A DNA stretch of 64,000 nt. Origin: Ligula intestinalis (taxonomy: Eukaryota; Platyhelminthes; Cestoda; Diphyllobothriidea; Diphyllobothriidae). Position numbers and translations under genes: made by a program. The notes below the pieces were generated by a model. That model saw nothing but the letters and a program-made list of their open reading frames with translations. It was not told the DNA's origin and searched no databases. The stretch lies in assembly GCA_036362985.1 (NCBI GenBank), contig JAYGXS010000004.1, positions 68,291,348 through 68,355,347 on the forward strand, written 5' to 3'. This document shows positions 24,001 to 34,240 of this stretch, one piece after another; position 1 is the first letter of the stretch, and each line of letters opens with the position of its first letter.

Positions 24001-27000
24001 GTTCATGGATATAACCAAGGAACTGGACATTGTGGTGCACACCTTCTTTCGGCTGCCCCAACCCGATACCAACATCCAGATGGAAGTTGGCATTGAGGAG
24101 AGTCTGCACATTGAATTCGAATATAACAAGTCCTGGTAGGTTTATTATACCCCCTCAAGACTATTAACCCCCCCCCTCATACAGTTACCACTTAGAAGAC
24201 GTGATTGTGGGCAAGATCTACTTCCTCTTGGTTCGCGTGAAGATCAAATACATGGAAATCCAGATCCTGCGTCGGGAAGCTACTGGCATAGGTAAGCTCA
24301 TCCCTTATTGTACCCAACGCCACGCATCCTCTCTGATCTAGGCGTCAACCAGTTTTCGGATCAGGAAACCCTGGCCAAATTCGAAATCATGGACGGCGCT
24401 CCCGTACGCGGTGAATCTATTCCCATCCGGCTCTTCCTCGCGGCCTACAACCTCACACCTACGATGCGTGATGTGAACCGCAAGTTCACGGTACGCTACT
24501 ACCTAAACCTGGTATTACTCGATGAGGAGGAACGGCGTTATTACAAACAGCATGTAAGTCTGATTTTCCCGTGCTTGATTCAAGCACTGTCCTAGTCTGT
24601 ATGTATGCAAACACCTCCGCGGTCAACTAGAACAGTGCAGACTCTGAGAATTAACAAGCTCGCGTATCCAGAAAGCGCTCGCTATGACGTAACATTGACT
24701 ACGGAACCTCTGAATTCCGTTAAGCTCTTCTACACTGTGCAAAACTTAAGTCACGTTAGGCTTATAAAGGGAAATATAGGCAAATCCCTCTAAACTCCCT
24801 ATTGGTACAGAGCAGCTACGAAATGCATTGGTTCAGGAGAACATTTCAAAAGAGTGGCGATGCCACTCCGTTACATGTGCGATTCGAGACTGAGACCATC
24901 ATGATGTGCTAAGTGGTGTGACTTCGAAGGTTGCCAAGTGACGGGATAACTCAGACCGCGTTTTCAGCCCAGTGTGTGTTTGTGTGGAGTGTCTGACTGA
25001 CAGAATAAGCTTGAAATGACTCTTTCTTAATGTGGCCCTTATGGCACTCTCACCGCATGGCATCGTGGCCAGGTGTTGCGGCACGTCTAGGGTCGACTCC
25101 GACTGCGCCAGCCACTGGTGCCCTCTTCTGCCTTCACTATTCTTGACTTGGTCATAACCCTAGACCCGGGAGGGTGAGGGGAGAGTGTACGAGATGCACT
25201 GCAAGTCTGCTACCATCTGATTCACGCGCAAATCACCGCCCCCAATGCCATTTTGCTGTGGGGCACACGATTGACGTAGTGTGTGTTTGTGTGTGTCCTA
25301 ACTCTTGTTGGATCAGGAGTCGCCGTCGGAGTCCAAACTGGGAGTAGTTTGAAGACGGGAAATAGCCGAGACCTCCACCGCCTGGAGCCAAAGGTCTGCG
25401 GGGGTCAGTTGGGTGCCTGACCGGGAACTTCAGGCGAAAAGATGCTGACAGTCGTGCGGAGAGAGGCCGCAGTCTGGACAGCAGTCGGATGTGGATGTGT
25501 CGAGTCGATGTTGGTACTGGCGAAAGACCAAAGAGTAGCCACTGTGCAGTTGAGCCAGAGTGCAGCGAGGGACCCTCGGAAGATGTTGTTCTGAGGCCGC
25601 AGTCGGAGGTGGATAGCCACCCTAAAGGACCGTGGGATGGTAGCTTAATTTTGCATCGACAGCGGCTCTCTGGTAAAGACGCTAGGAGCTTTTCATGATG
25701 GCGGAGCCATCAACGGGCAGATCTGAGAGACACGAAGCGACAGCTTCCTTGTGGAGAGCTCTAAAGACGGCCAAACGCTGCGGCTGGGATCAGGAGCGTG
25801 GCAACGGTGATGATTTGGATGTCCGGGTTGCGAACATGCCCACCAAAACTGCTGGCTCAAGAGTGCTTTGGGAGAGGCGACCGGCAGGACAGAGGCTTCC
25901 GCATGAGTCTAAATGATAGGCGCCATTTTATAGCAACATGTGATTGAGCGAAGGGCGGCGTTCGGTGCTGAATGAAGGCGGTGGGATCTGGAAGAGCTGA
26001 TCTTAGGACACCAGATGATTTAAATTGCAGTCTATTAGTTGATTGTTTTAATAAACAATCTATAAACGAATACCAGTCACGTCCTAAAGGCATTCTCGCT
26101 GCCGGATTTTTTTCTGCATATCGGTCAAAATCGCGAACTGGCATTTACTCAATACTACTCCACGACCGCTCTCATATATGGACGTGCCTGAGTAAGTAGT
26201 CCTTATGTTGGTCAATAGGCAAACTCTGTCTGAGGCAAATTAATGCTTTATAGTTTAGTGTAGGCCTCTCGATCCAGGCGTTTGCGAGTTATTTGAGCTC
26301 TTTTTCGGCCCTGCCATTTCTGTTCTTCCTTGAAAGTGGTTTCACCCGCTTACCAGCTCTTCCTTTACTACTATTTGCTATGCGACTGTTTTTGGGTCAC
26401 TAAAGCACAAAGGGAAGAGTATATCCCGCAACCTGATTGGTAAACACGCTGCAACTACTATTTTTTTCGTTTTCTTGTAAATTTCTGCCTTAAGAGTATG
26501 ATTTAGTGAAGGCTTACCTTCGGCCACACAAGTTTATTGCCGCCTGCGCTGCTATTACTGTAGTTTAACAGTGAAGAAGTCTTTTTGCATCTTAATTCGG
26601 TCATCGTGCAAGCCCGAATTCGGAAAGACCCCAGGTTTGAGCCTGGGCTCAGTAAGAGTGGGGGTAAACATCGCTAATAAGCCGGGAATAGCTATGCCGG
26701 AGGGTATTACGTACCTCATGCGAGAGACGCGAGTCGGAGCTCCGAAAAACAGAACAAGGCGGCAGCATTCCATCTTGTATATGTGGCATATATTCGTGGA
26801 CGCCGCTGTCAGTACGGATTGAATTGCCCAAAACAACTTGCGCTACTTTGCTCCACTTTGCTGTGCATTGATAGGCTGCTTTATGTAGGCTTATTTTTAT
26901 TATTATACCATTGTAGAATGATTGTTATTCTTTTTATTTATTGTATTTGGAAATGCTAACGATTAATATTCTATAGGTTCTCTTTTCCTGGAATTTCATT

Positions 27001-30000
27001 TAATTGAATAAGGAAAACCAAAACACCAAAGTGCACGAAACGCAGCCTGAAAACCAAGTATATAACCTCGATTGCCTCATTGTTTAATGATCACCGGTTT
27101 TAATAAGGACGCATTTATTGAACTGCTAATAATAAGAAAACCACATTCACATTTTCCGTAGTCTGACTTTCCACGATTTTCTTTTTTTTGTTGCGCCTCC
27201 TGTTTTTTGTCTCTCCAACAAAATAACTCCTTAGATTTGGCAGAATTGTTTTTGCGCAGCAAAACTCACGCATTCTACACACACACACCCTTCCTTTTTG
27301 TCGTCTTGGCCGTGCGATGCCGTAAAACCCAGTAACGTGGCCTTCAAAACTTCGCGGTTCTGCAGACCAAGGTTCTTGCGCAAAACCGTTTGCACAACCA
27401 CTTCATTTGTTTACTGCCTTCACTACCGCCTTTTTCGCTGCCTACCTGACCTCCAAGTTTTCGCTGGCCGACCTCTCGGGCCGACCTTTGTAACAGAGCT
27501 GCTACCGGCTGCTTGCACCACCTTGTTCCGTTTTTCGGCCGCCGCAAAATGGCTAGAAGGAGCGAGAGTGCTTTTCTGTGAAACTGTACTTACATTTTAC
27601 GTTGTCGGTATTTTATTCCAACTATGGTCATTTACCGCCCCCCCCCTCTCCTTTAATGGACAGGCCTATGATTTGTGCGGACCTGTGCTGTCGGCCACCA
27701 TAGCTTTTTTGGCTAAAGTATTTTAAGCAGTGGAACTCATGAACCTCTGTACCCAGCATTCTATCTTACGGGATCGGTGTTAATAGGGGTTTAATGAGTG
27801 GAGAATTAGAATCGGAAGTAAAAAAGTTGTAAAAGTCATTGTATAGCGGTAAACTACTTTCGTTTTGCAATTTTAATCATTGCGGCATCAATGACGTGGT
27901 GCAGATGTATGCTGGAATGCTGGAGCATACTTTCATAGCTGCTATATGCATTTGTGCCATAAATCCCACTGGGTCCTGGCCTGTCAGAATTTTACGTCTA
28001 GCTGTTTATTCAAAAAAACTCTTATTCATTGAATGCTGTTTTTTGCTTGTATGTTCGACTTACGCTCCAAACCCAGAGGCTATATAGTGGCAGCGGTAAA
28101 CAGATTTAACCACATTTTACCACTACACTTACTTCTACAAACCTCCATTGCCTTTCCTATTTCCCCACCCACAAAACCCCCTAATAACAATAGTCATCTG
28201 GACTACGGATGTTCGCTTGTATTGGCAAATAGTCCTTTACTACAGAATGCTGGGACTTGGAGTATATAAGGTCCTCAAATTTGAAAAAGTCAGAATTCCG
28301 GGATAAGAATAAGAGTTCACCTTCTGTTCAACGGATTAAATTTGTAGATTGGTTGACGTTTCGGACAGCTGGGGTGACTGTCCTTTGTCAAAGTGACTAC
28401 TGACTTTATCGATCAGCGAGTTTAAAGTTGTGGCTGTACGTGTTGGCCTTGGACTGATCGATTTTTCCCATGTCGCTGTTTGGTCATGCGTGTGGATTTA
28501 GGCTTGGCGTGATGGCAATTGTTGGTCTGTTCTATCCACACGGTAGAGTATGCTGGCAACCCTGCTTTATGGATCAAAACTCTCTGATTGGCTCCCGCCC
28601 TGCAGATGAATGCGCTGTCAATATCTCAGACCACTTCTAGCCCCTTGCTCCCTCCCCACAAGCCTTAGGAAGCATTGAAACAGTTTATGTCACTGTTTTC
28701 TCGGAGCAGAAAGCAAAAGTTGATGGTCGCGTGTCGCTGCTACCTAAGGTTTGTCATTTCAAAATCGCGGAGAGCGTTAGGAGAGGGGGGAGGGGGGAGT
28801 TTAACCAAACGATCACCCTCTGTTCTCTGCGATGCTTTCTCATGAGGGCTAGTTGGCCAAGTAAGCGTGCGAATGTAGAACTGCCAACGCACTTATAATT
28901 CATCTTCTGCTCACCGGAATAAATTTGAAGTGTTGCTGACGTTTTGGACTGGTGGGCCTGCTGTCCTTTGTCAAAGCGAGTACTGACTTTTATAAATCAG
29001 CAGTATAAAGTTGCAGCTGTAAGTGTTGGCCTTGGGCTGATCGATTTTTCTCTGTTCGCTGTCTGGCCTTGTGTGTGGATTTCGGCTTGGCTTGACGGCA
29101 GTTGGTGTTCTGTTTGGTCCCCACAGTAGAGGATGCTGGTAATCCTGCTCCCTCTTCCGGTGGCTTTGTCACAGGGCCGTCTTTGTAAATCCTGACTTTG
29201 GTTTGACCGTGTCCTGTTCTTTACTTACGCAATGGCGTAGGACTTTGTAGGCCGCAGGGAAGTCCAGATGCCTGTTGACAGAATTGGCGTCTAAATACCA
29301 TGCCTCAAGCGTCAATCTTTCAGCCTTTGAGGCTCCTCGGCTTACGATGGTCGTTCCTTGAATATCGAAGTCATGGCCAGTCTTTACGATATATGCCGCA
29401 AGCTGTGAGTTAGGGTCTAGTGAAGAAGTTAGATTTGCATTGTTCAACTTCTATGTAGTCACATTGCAGCCTTTGGTGGCAGTCTTGAGTTAGCATCCTA
29501 GTCATGCGTCTGCTGTGCCGTACCAAAGTCTCTCTTTCCAAAGTAGAATTTACAGGGGGCTTGTAGATAACACATTTTTGTGACACGTTTTGGTCCAGAC
29601 AGCAATGGGTTGATGCGATCCGGAGGGTGAATTTTTCCAACGGAGTCTAGACCCTAACTCACAGCTTGCAACACATACCAGAACACCAGCTGCCGTCACG
29701 CCAAGCCTAAATCCACACGTATGGCCAAACAGCTACCGTCCAACACGCATAGCCACAACTTTAAACTCACTGATCGAAAAAGGTAGTATTCGCTTCGACA
29801 CAGGACAGCCGGTCCAGCATAAGGGGGAGATTCATAGATAGGTCTGCAGATTATGTTTGCCGAATCAAGTGCTCTACATACTTCGTCTCACAGGACAATT
29901 AACCGTCAACGACTATGCATTGGACTATGGGCTTTTAAATCTCCTCTTTGCGATAAGGAGAACTTTCCAGTGCCTTAAATTTACTGGGCAGCAAATCTTC

Positions 30001-33000
30001 AAATTTATTCCGGTGAGCAGAGGATGAACTCTTATGTAAGGTCCACTGCTTTTACCGCTTTTTATGAAAGACTGCATCCCTTTAGCCTTCATTTTAGCGC
30101 AAGAAATGACCTCACTTACTTCTGAAGACGTACTCAATTCTTTCAGTTTTTTCTAACTGCCTCCCCCTCTTTCTGCCTGTAGGATGTTCAGTATTTTATG
30201 CATAAATGAGATCCAAAGTCTGAATAGCATCGGTGTGTTCTTTCTCCCTTTTCCATCTGTTTGCCGCACACTACTTGGATGGTTACTTCCGTTGTATCTA
30301 ACGCACCCACCGACCTATTTTGTTTTTCTTTTAGGAAATAATCCTCTACCGGAAATCTGATAGGCGACCCGAGCCCATTGCTGCGGGCGCCGTCGCGGAT
30401 GCAGCGGCCATTGCAAAGGAGCCGGTAGCTGCAGGCGATCAGTCCACTGTTTGTGCCGGGTCGAAAGAGCCCCAAAGAAACCCTCCGTCTCCTTCTCGGC
30501 GGCCACCGTCATCAGTCAGGAACAGTTTTCTGCCCAACGATGAGGAGGAGAAGGTTAGATGGCGCTTCCTTCTTAACAAGTATTTTTTACTAGTAGAATT
30601 CTTGGTGCACAACACGTTTACTGTCCGTTGCAGCAGTTTGCTATCATTTTTGGGTCATATCTTGTTAAGCCCAACTTTGGGACTGATTTTTTCGCGCTCT
30701 AAGGAAGCTCTCCCCAACAAGCCGGTGATTCGCAATCTGCGCGTCTGTTATGAGTGCTCCAACCATTTCCTGGCCATAACTGATAGCGGCTCGGAAGCCC
30801 TGGGTTGACTTCATAGCAGGTTTCACCTGCACAGACTTTGGTAGAATCCGGTTGCTCCGACATCGATATAAAAAGGATAATTTTTCTCGCGTGAAGCTTT
30901 CGCGAATTGCACACTTTTTCCTTATTGCCGGGCATAAAGGAAGACACTCCGCTCATAATTCATTCGTATATCTTGAAATACGGGCATCCCAAGCTATTAA
31001 ATTAAAAAAGGAGAAAGGCTTCTTTGTGAAAGTTGAAACACCTTTAATGTCCGTTATAGCAGTTGGCTATCACCTTTGGTCATGCGTTGTTAAAGTCCAC
31101 TTTGGAACTGATTTTTTTTCTCTCGATGAGTCTAAGAACCCCCCCTCCCCCACTAACGTGTCAGTGATCCGCTGTGATTCGCGATTATAGCAAAGACCCG
31201 AACTGTTGCCTAGTTCGGCACTGAAAAGGGGAGCTACCCGCAGTTTAGGAAATCATCCGCAAATGATGGGTGTGATATGGACAGAAACGAGGTGTTTGGT
31301 GATTCTGTCCTGCTAAAACATCCACCTCTTCTCGCGCCCAACTGCTTTATTGGAGTAGTTTTTGTTTATCTTTTCGTCAGCGTACTTGTGACAAAAAGAA
31401 GTTAAACTCGTTGCACAACTCGGCTGTGCGTACTTCAGCCACTGATACGGTTATGGTCAAATCTAGCATACAAAGCTTGCTCTTTGGCTGACTGACCAGT
31501 TCACCGGCCGTCTTTGCAAGCCCCTCCCTCTCTCTCTCTGAGCAGTGTGCCCCCTCCTTAGACGAACCAAATCTCTTATTAAGCTGCAGTCTAGCTTTAT
31601 TAACGAGATTCGGGAGGTTCAAGGCAAACGTTTGGAGCGCCCGAATTGGCTGTTTACAAAGGCTCTATCCCGTTACGATAACCACCCAAATCACTTTTAG
31701 GTAAAAACAAAATTCGATCCTTGTAAAAACATTGGCTGTTGCGGCCACGGTTGCTGCACGCCACTCCAAGTTGCATCGTTACTGCCAGATGGGACAAATA
31801 GTGTATTCTGTGCAAAAGTAGTTGTTTCGTCTCTTGACTTCTCCGACTGTATCCAGCAGCCAGGCAAACGTCAAATCCATTGATAACAACTATGAAGCTG
31901 GTACGATACTATTAAACAAATAGTAAAGGATAATCAAAGTACAAACCTCAACAATGGATACACCAAGTCGAGAGCGAAGGGAGTCGACCAAATCGCCGGA
32001 CTCTATACAAGGGAACAACATAAGTTCAACAACAACGCCACGCAGAGCGAAACTAGTCTTGGGAAAGCTTGTCTGTGTTAGTGGGAGAGGGAGCGTGGCC
32101 TCATGATTGGTCTGGAAACACCACCGCGAAGTTAGGTGGGGGGGGGGGAGAGAAAGGAGAAATTGCAAATGTTTGAGGTCAGCGGCGGTGACAGCTGTAA
32201 TCGAACCAGTGTGGGAGGGGGGAGACAATAGCAAGCAGCTCTTGATGAAGTGGGGGAGGAAGCATAGTAGAAAAGGGTGATTAAAAGGCAAGAAGCCTGA
32301 ACGGGAGGTGGGGCCAGTATTGAAGTATCACTTAAGTGGTACTCGGTTGGGGACTAGTTTTAACACCAGTGTGCATTCGACTGGAAACAAAATGGTCAAC
32401 AGGGACAGAATTCTTGAAGAAAGGGGACTTGGGCGCACAATTTAAAGGAAGGGAGACAACTTTAGTGGGGTCTGTTAAGGAGTCAATGGAAATGAACGTG
32501 GAGCATTTCCAACTTGTTCAGCTGAAAATATCAGTAGTGAAGAATAGGTTAGAGGAATTTGGCAGTCACACGGATGCGCAACCACCCGCGAAGGGCAGGC
32601 AGGCAAGTAGCCCTTGTTGGATCCGGAACTCCGCCGGGTGGGCCTCAATCCTGGCGGCGAGGAGGAGGAGGAGTCGGAGCAGCATAGTCAGGAGGGGCTG
32701 CTCTGTCATGAAAAAACAGATGGAGAGGAGAAGAGATGGATCCACCATAGGGAGGTTTGGTTTAGCAGACCTTGGTCGCCCTGAGGGCGGGTGGGAACGC
32801 GGCCGAAGACGCGTCTGCTGTGGTTCCCACCACCCGCGAGGGGGGGGGACTGTGGCGGAAGTATGTGAACGTGACAGTCGTCACAGTGAGATCCCGTGTG
32901 GGTCAGCGGGCACTGGTTCTTGTGTACTTGTGATTCTGCTCACTGCTTTAACCCACTCAGAGGCTTTATTTCTGACTTCATTTCCAACAGCATGACCGCA

Positions 33001-33392
33001 ATTCGCAGGCGTGTGATGAGGATGCTGACGGTGTAGCAGGCGAGGCCAGTGTGAAGCAGCCTGTCTGCAGTGAATTCGAGGACAGGAAGAAACCAGCTAA
33101 TGCCTTTGATTCTCCTACATTGCCATCTGCTGGACCAGCCGCCAACGGGGACCCTGCTGCTGTTCCCACAACCGCTGACGCTCACGAAGACGATGAGAGT
33201 GACGTGTTTCGTGGCCTCGATGAGGACGATAGCCACAGCGAGGCAAGCATGTCTCGAGCAAAGCGCAGTATGGCGCGCTATGAACCGGCGGCAAAGGAGC
33301 GACCTTCCAGTCACCCACAACTGCTGTCGGAGGAGGAGACAGAAAAGGAAGTGCGGGAGACAACGCCGACACCGACGGCTGGCGCTGTGTGA
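20696..33392 (+). CDS. VPS26: VPS26, retromer subunit (spliced; start exon not found)
   Basis: Vacuolar protein sorting 26, the arrestin-like subunit of retromer, which recycles cargo from endosomes to the Golgi or plasma membrane with VPS35 and VPS29. Six exons join in frame: 20696-21069, 23971-24135, 24185-24291, 24342-24553, 30335-30553, 32991-33392, all with AG acceptors and GT donors. They encode 492 residues; the first, NFLGLGQNATIEI, aligns with VPS26B from its second residue, so an exon ending exactly in ATG is expected upstream. Conserved blocks: GKVTISVKRNGKLEYQGIKI, EKPYESYVGSNVQLR, MEVGIEESLHIEFEYNKS, VIVGKIYFLLVR, IMDGAPVRGESIPIRLFLAA, PTMRDVN and YYLNLVLLDEEERRYYKQH, followed by EIILYRK. 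After that, about 200 residues rich in Ser, Glu, Asp and Pro replace the ~40-residue human tail. The introns, up to 5.8 kb, are filled with retrotransposon remnants. Confidence 0.93.
21290..21960 (-). pseudogene. RTE-like LINE C-terminal fragment in VPS26 intron
   Basis: The minus strand keeps a 195-codon open frame (21936-21349). It contains HWRRAFYHTALSHLQIVQPT, LRMILRDKYTNFISNEIVYT, RMSQATQEIRLRWFGQFHRR and an RSGGQLNTWLNTVRQHME block. This is the part after the RT domain in RTE-clade LINEs (the RLRWFG-hydrophobic-RR motif). No catalytic RT motifs remain. It lies inside the 2.9-kb VPS26 intron, opposite to the gene. Confidence 0.7.
22680..23065 (-). pseudogene. Penelope-like element GIY-YIG endonuclease fragment
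   Basis: On the minus strand, GVGIAHLPQATICRSLMQPK is followed by TVVYRIRYNGGDCDYVGETG, a stop, then LQTRLHEHKAAAQRLDPKSQ and IVGQGTSKAERLALEAWHSD. It is closely parallel to the better copy at 49037-49492. The GIY-YIG fold (VYRI ... YVGETGR) is the C-terminal nuclease of Penelope-like elements. The RT part is absent. Confidence 0.85.
23400..23915 (-). pseudogene. RTE-like LINE 3' fragment
   Basis: Antisense copy of the RTE 3' region. It shares GTCCCGTACGGTGCTTCTC, GACCTGGACAGTTCGAGTCC and the downstream GTGTCCAAACCGCC block with 15690-15790 plus 19480-19560, and is complementary to 36000-36340. It ends ~55 bp before VPS26 exon 3. No intact frame. Confidence 0.65.
23971..24135 (+). CDS. VPS26: VPS26 coding exon 3
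   Basis: The acceptor is CTCCGTTTAG before 23971 and the donor TCCTG|GTAGG at 24136. It encodes YFLRVTIVRRFMDITKELDI through ESLHIEFEYNKS, the hinge and start of the C-terminal arrestin lobe. Confidence 0.92.
24185..24291 (+). CDS. VPS26: VPS26 coding exon 4
   Basis: The acceptor is CTCATACAG before 24185 and the donor GGCATAG|GTAAGC. It encodes YHLEDVIVGKIYFLLVRVKI and QILRREATGI. The intron before it is only 49 bp. Confidence 0.92.
24342..24553 (+). CDS. VPS26: VPS26 coding exon 5
   Basis: The acceptor is TCTGATCTAG before 24342 and the donor CAGCAT|GTAAGT. It encodes FEIMDGAPVRGESIPIRLFL, PTMRDVNRKFTVRYYLNLVL and DEEERRYYKQH, the most conserved part of the family. Confidence 0.93.
24915..25210. 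repeat. Interspersed repeat, family C, copy 1
   Basis: Shares an ordered set of short blocks (GAAGGTTGCCAAG, GATAACTCAGACC, CCAGTGTGTGT, CACTGCAAGTCTGCTA) with 59310-59680. This copy lies in a VPS26 intron, the other in a VPS41 intron. The family is unclassified and boundaries are approximate. Confidence 0.5.
25300..26010 (-). pseudogene. 5'-truncated 3' fragment of the 2A LINE
   Basis: The minus strand parallels 18610-19337 of the full LINE. From 26010 down it carries the counterpart of the RRLQSAQNAAL region, the CCAGCAGTTTTG segment, the PPT..LRPQNN-coding stretch and the 3' terminus (GGACTCCGACGGCGACTCC, then TGATCCAACAAG), ending in a GT/AC-rich tail at 25300. It is truncated at its 5' end, as is usual for LINEs, and several stops destroy the frame. 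It sits in the large VPS26 intron, antisense to the gene. Confidence 0.8.
26011..28289. other. VPS26 intron sequence, no gene recognised
   Basis: The open frame at 27298-27726 (142 codons) has no domain I know and sits inside the gene's largest intron; it begins without an ATG. A frame at 26571-26822 and its antisense partner are also unrecognised. Confidence 0.4.
28290..30030 (-). repeat. Penelope-like element terminal repeats and nuclease fragment, inverted arrangement
   Basis: Two direct copies of a tail repeat lie at 28295-28570 and 28895-29150 (TTGACGTTTCGGAC/GTTTTGGACT, CTGTCCTTTGTCAAAG, GTGTTGGCCTTGG.CTGATCG). An inverted copy lies at 29660-30030 (GCCGTCACGCCAAGCCTAAA ... GGTGAGCAGAGGATGAA). 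Between them, on the minus strand at 29447-29169, is a GIY-YIG domain remnant (SSLDPNSQLAAYIVKTGHDF, IVSRGASKAERLTLEAWYLD). Direct plus inverted terminal repeats around the nuclease are the normal geometry of Penelope-like elements. The RT has been lost. This is a different subfamily from that at 48719-50740. Confidence 0.75.
30335..30553 (+). CDS. VPS26: VPS26 coding exon 6
   Basis: The acceptor is TTTTTCTTTTAG before 30335 and the donor GAGAAG|GTTAGA. It begins EIILYRKSDRRPEP, matching the human EIILWRK, then becomes Ala/Ser/Pro-rich (VADAAAIAKEPVAAGDQ, PPSPSRRPPSSVRNSFL) and ends NDEEEK. In phase 0 at both ends. Confidence 0.88.
30600..31190. repeat. Diverged direct duplication in VPS26 intron
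   Basis: The stretch 30605-30750 is repeated in altered form at 31035-31190. Shared blocks are TGTCCGTT..AGCAGTT, GCTATCA, TTTGG.TCAT, TTGTTAA, CCAACTTTGGGACTGATTTTT (here written in parts) and a final GTGATTCGC. The two copies are ~430 bp apart and coding potential is nil. Confidence 0.6.
31191..31894. other. VPS26 intron sequence, nothing recognised
   Basis: No repeat, RNA or coding feature was identified. Confidence 0.4.
31895..32580. repeat. Interspersed repeat, family B, copy 2
   Basis: Second copy of the repeat at 3500-4190, with both blocks conserved in the same order. Its right part is immediately followed by the target-site duplication of the short retroposon at 32592. It lies inside the last VPS26 intron. 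Confidence 0.55.
32592..32828 (-). mobile_element. Short non-autonomous retroposon derived from the 2A LINE, copy B
   Basis: A 237-bp minus-strand element flanked by the 11-bp duplication ACCACCCGCGA at 32581-32591 and 32829-32839. The minus strand starts GGGAACCACAGCAGACGCGT and encodes the leader MTEQPLLTMLLRLLLLLAAR followed by IEAHP. It then jumps to the LINE 3' terminus (CCGGCGGAG, ATCCAACAAGGGCTAC) and ends in TGCC repeats. The internal junction is the same as in the copy at 5481-5714, so the two derive from one short master rather than from two separate deletions. Confidence 0.8.
32991..33392 (+). CDS. VPS26: VPS26 last coding exon (acidic C-terminal extension)
   Basis: The acceptor is TTTCCAACAG before 32991. 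It reads HDRNSQACDEDADGVAGEAS, then stretches such as DAHEDDESDVFRGLDEDDSH and EEETEKEVRETTPTPTAGAV, with a TGA stop at 33390-33392. This 133-residue acidic tail has no counterpart in human VPS26. Choosing it as the last exon rests on the in-phase acceptor and coding bias, so it is less certain than exons 2-6. Confidence 0.75.
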   Translation, partial: HDRNSQACDEDADGVAGEASVKQPVCSEFEDRKKPANAFDSPTLPSAGPAANGDPAAVPTTADAHEDDESDVFRGLDEDDSHSEASMSRAKRSMARYEPAAKERPSSHPQLLSEEETEKEVRETTPTPTAGAV

Positions 33393-34189
33393 ATTACCGC
33401 TTCTTCCGTCGTGTCCCAACCCCCCGCCCCCACCCAGAATCCCGGTTTTGCTTTCGAATTACGTCTGCCTCTCGGTCTCCAAAGACTGCAATCAGGTTCT
33501 CCGGTCCGAGTGATTTCTTCCCTAAACTTCTCTCACGCCGGCGCGCCTCCCTTCTCTCTCGCTCTGGGCTCTACTCTGAAATTATTCCTCCTTTCCCCAC
33601 TTGCCTACAGTTTTTCCTCGATCTTGAGTACATTTTCTCCTCAAACCAAGGTCATCAATGTTGTACATCGCCCGACTTCAGATAAAACAAGTTCGATAAC
33701 TTCTATTACCCCTCCCCCCCACACACATAACTATACACAGTGGATGCTCTGCAGGCCACCGGGTGATTTTTGTGCATCGTAGTTTAAAGTTGCTCCTCTC
33801 ACTTACCGATTTTTAATTTCGCACTTACAATGTATAAACACGCACACGCACGCACGGACCGCCGTGGACGACGGCATTGACCGCTGCTGCCCTCGCCCAC
33901 GAGGGAGGGTCTGCAGTGGTGATTTTCTTGTGACTTTCTTTCTAATGAAACTGACTGCTTTGCGCCCATCTCGCTTTCTCCTATCACCTTTAGCCTACTG
34001 CTCCCGTGGCAGGATAAAAAGGTCAAGACCATCGTTAGGGGTGAAGCTTTGTAAATGACACAAGTAAACGACCCGTCTACGCGTGCGTGCCACGTGCGAC
34101 CTTGTCCCTATTTGGCATGACCTACACTGGCGAGAACGCCCCAAAAGATTACATTAGAAAACAGGCTAGTTTTCAGGGTTCAGAATCAG
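33393..34189 (+). other. Probable VPS26 3' UTR and downstream spacer
   Basis: Pyrimidine-rich, without a convincing frame. I see no perfect AATAAA signal; AGATAAAA near 33678 is the closest candidate. Confidence 0.35.
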
Positions 34190-34240
34190 CCCTGGCTTCG
34201 CCCGTCGGCATGCAAATGCTCCACCACTGTGCGGGTTCTA

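Noticed and set aside
27298..27726. 142-codon frame as an intronic gene
   Set aside because: No recognised domain, no ATG at its start, and it lies in the large VPS26 intron.
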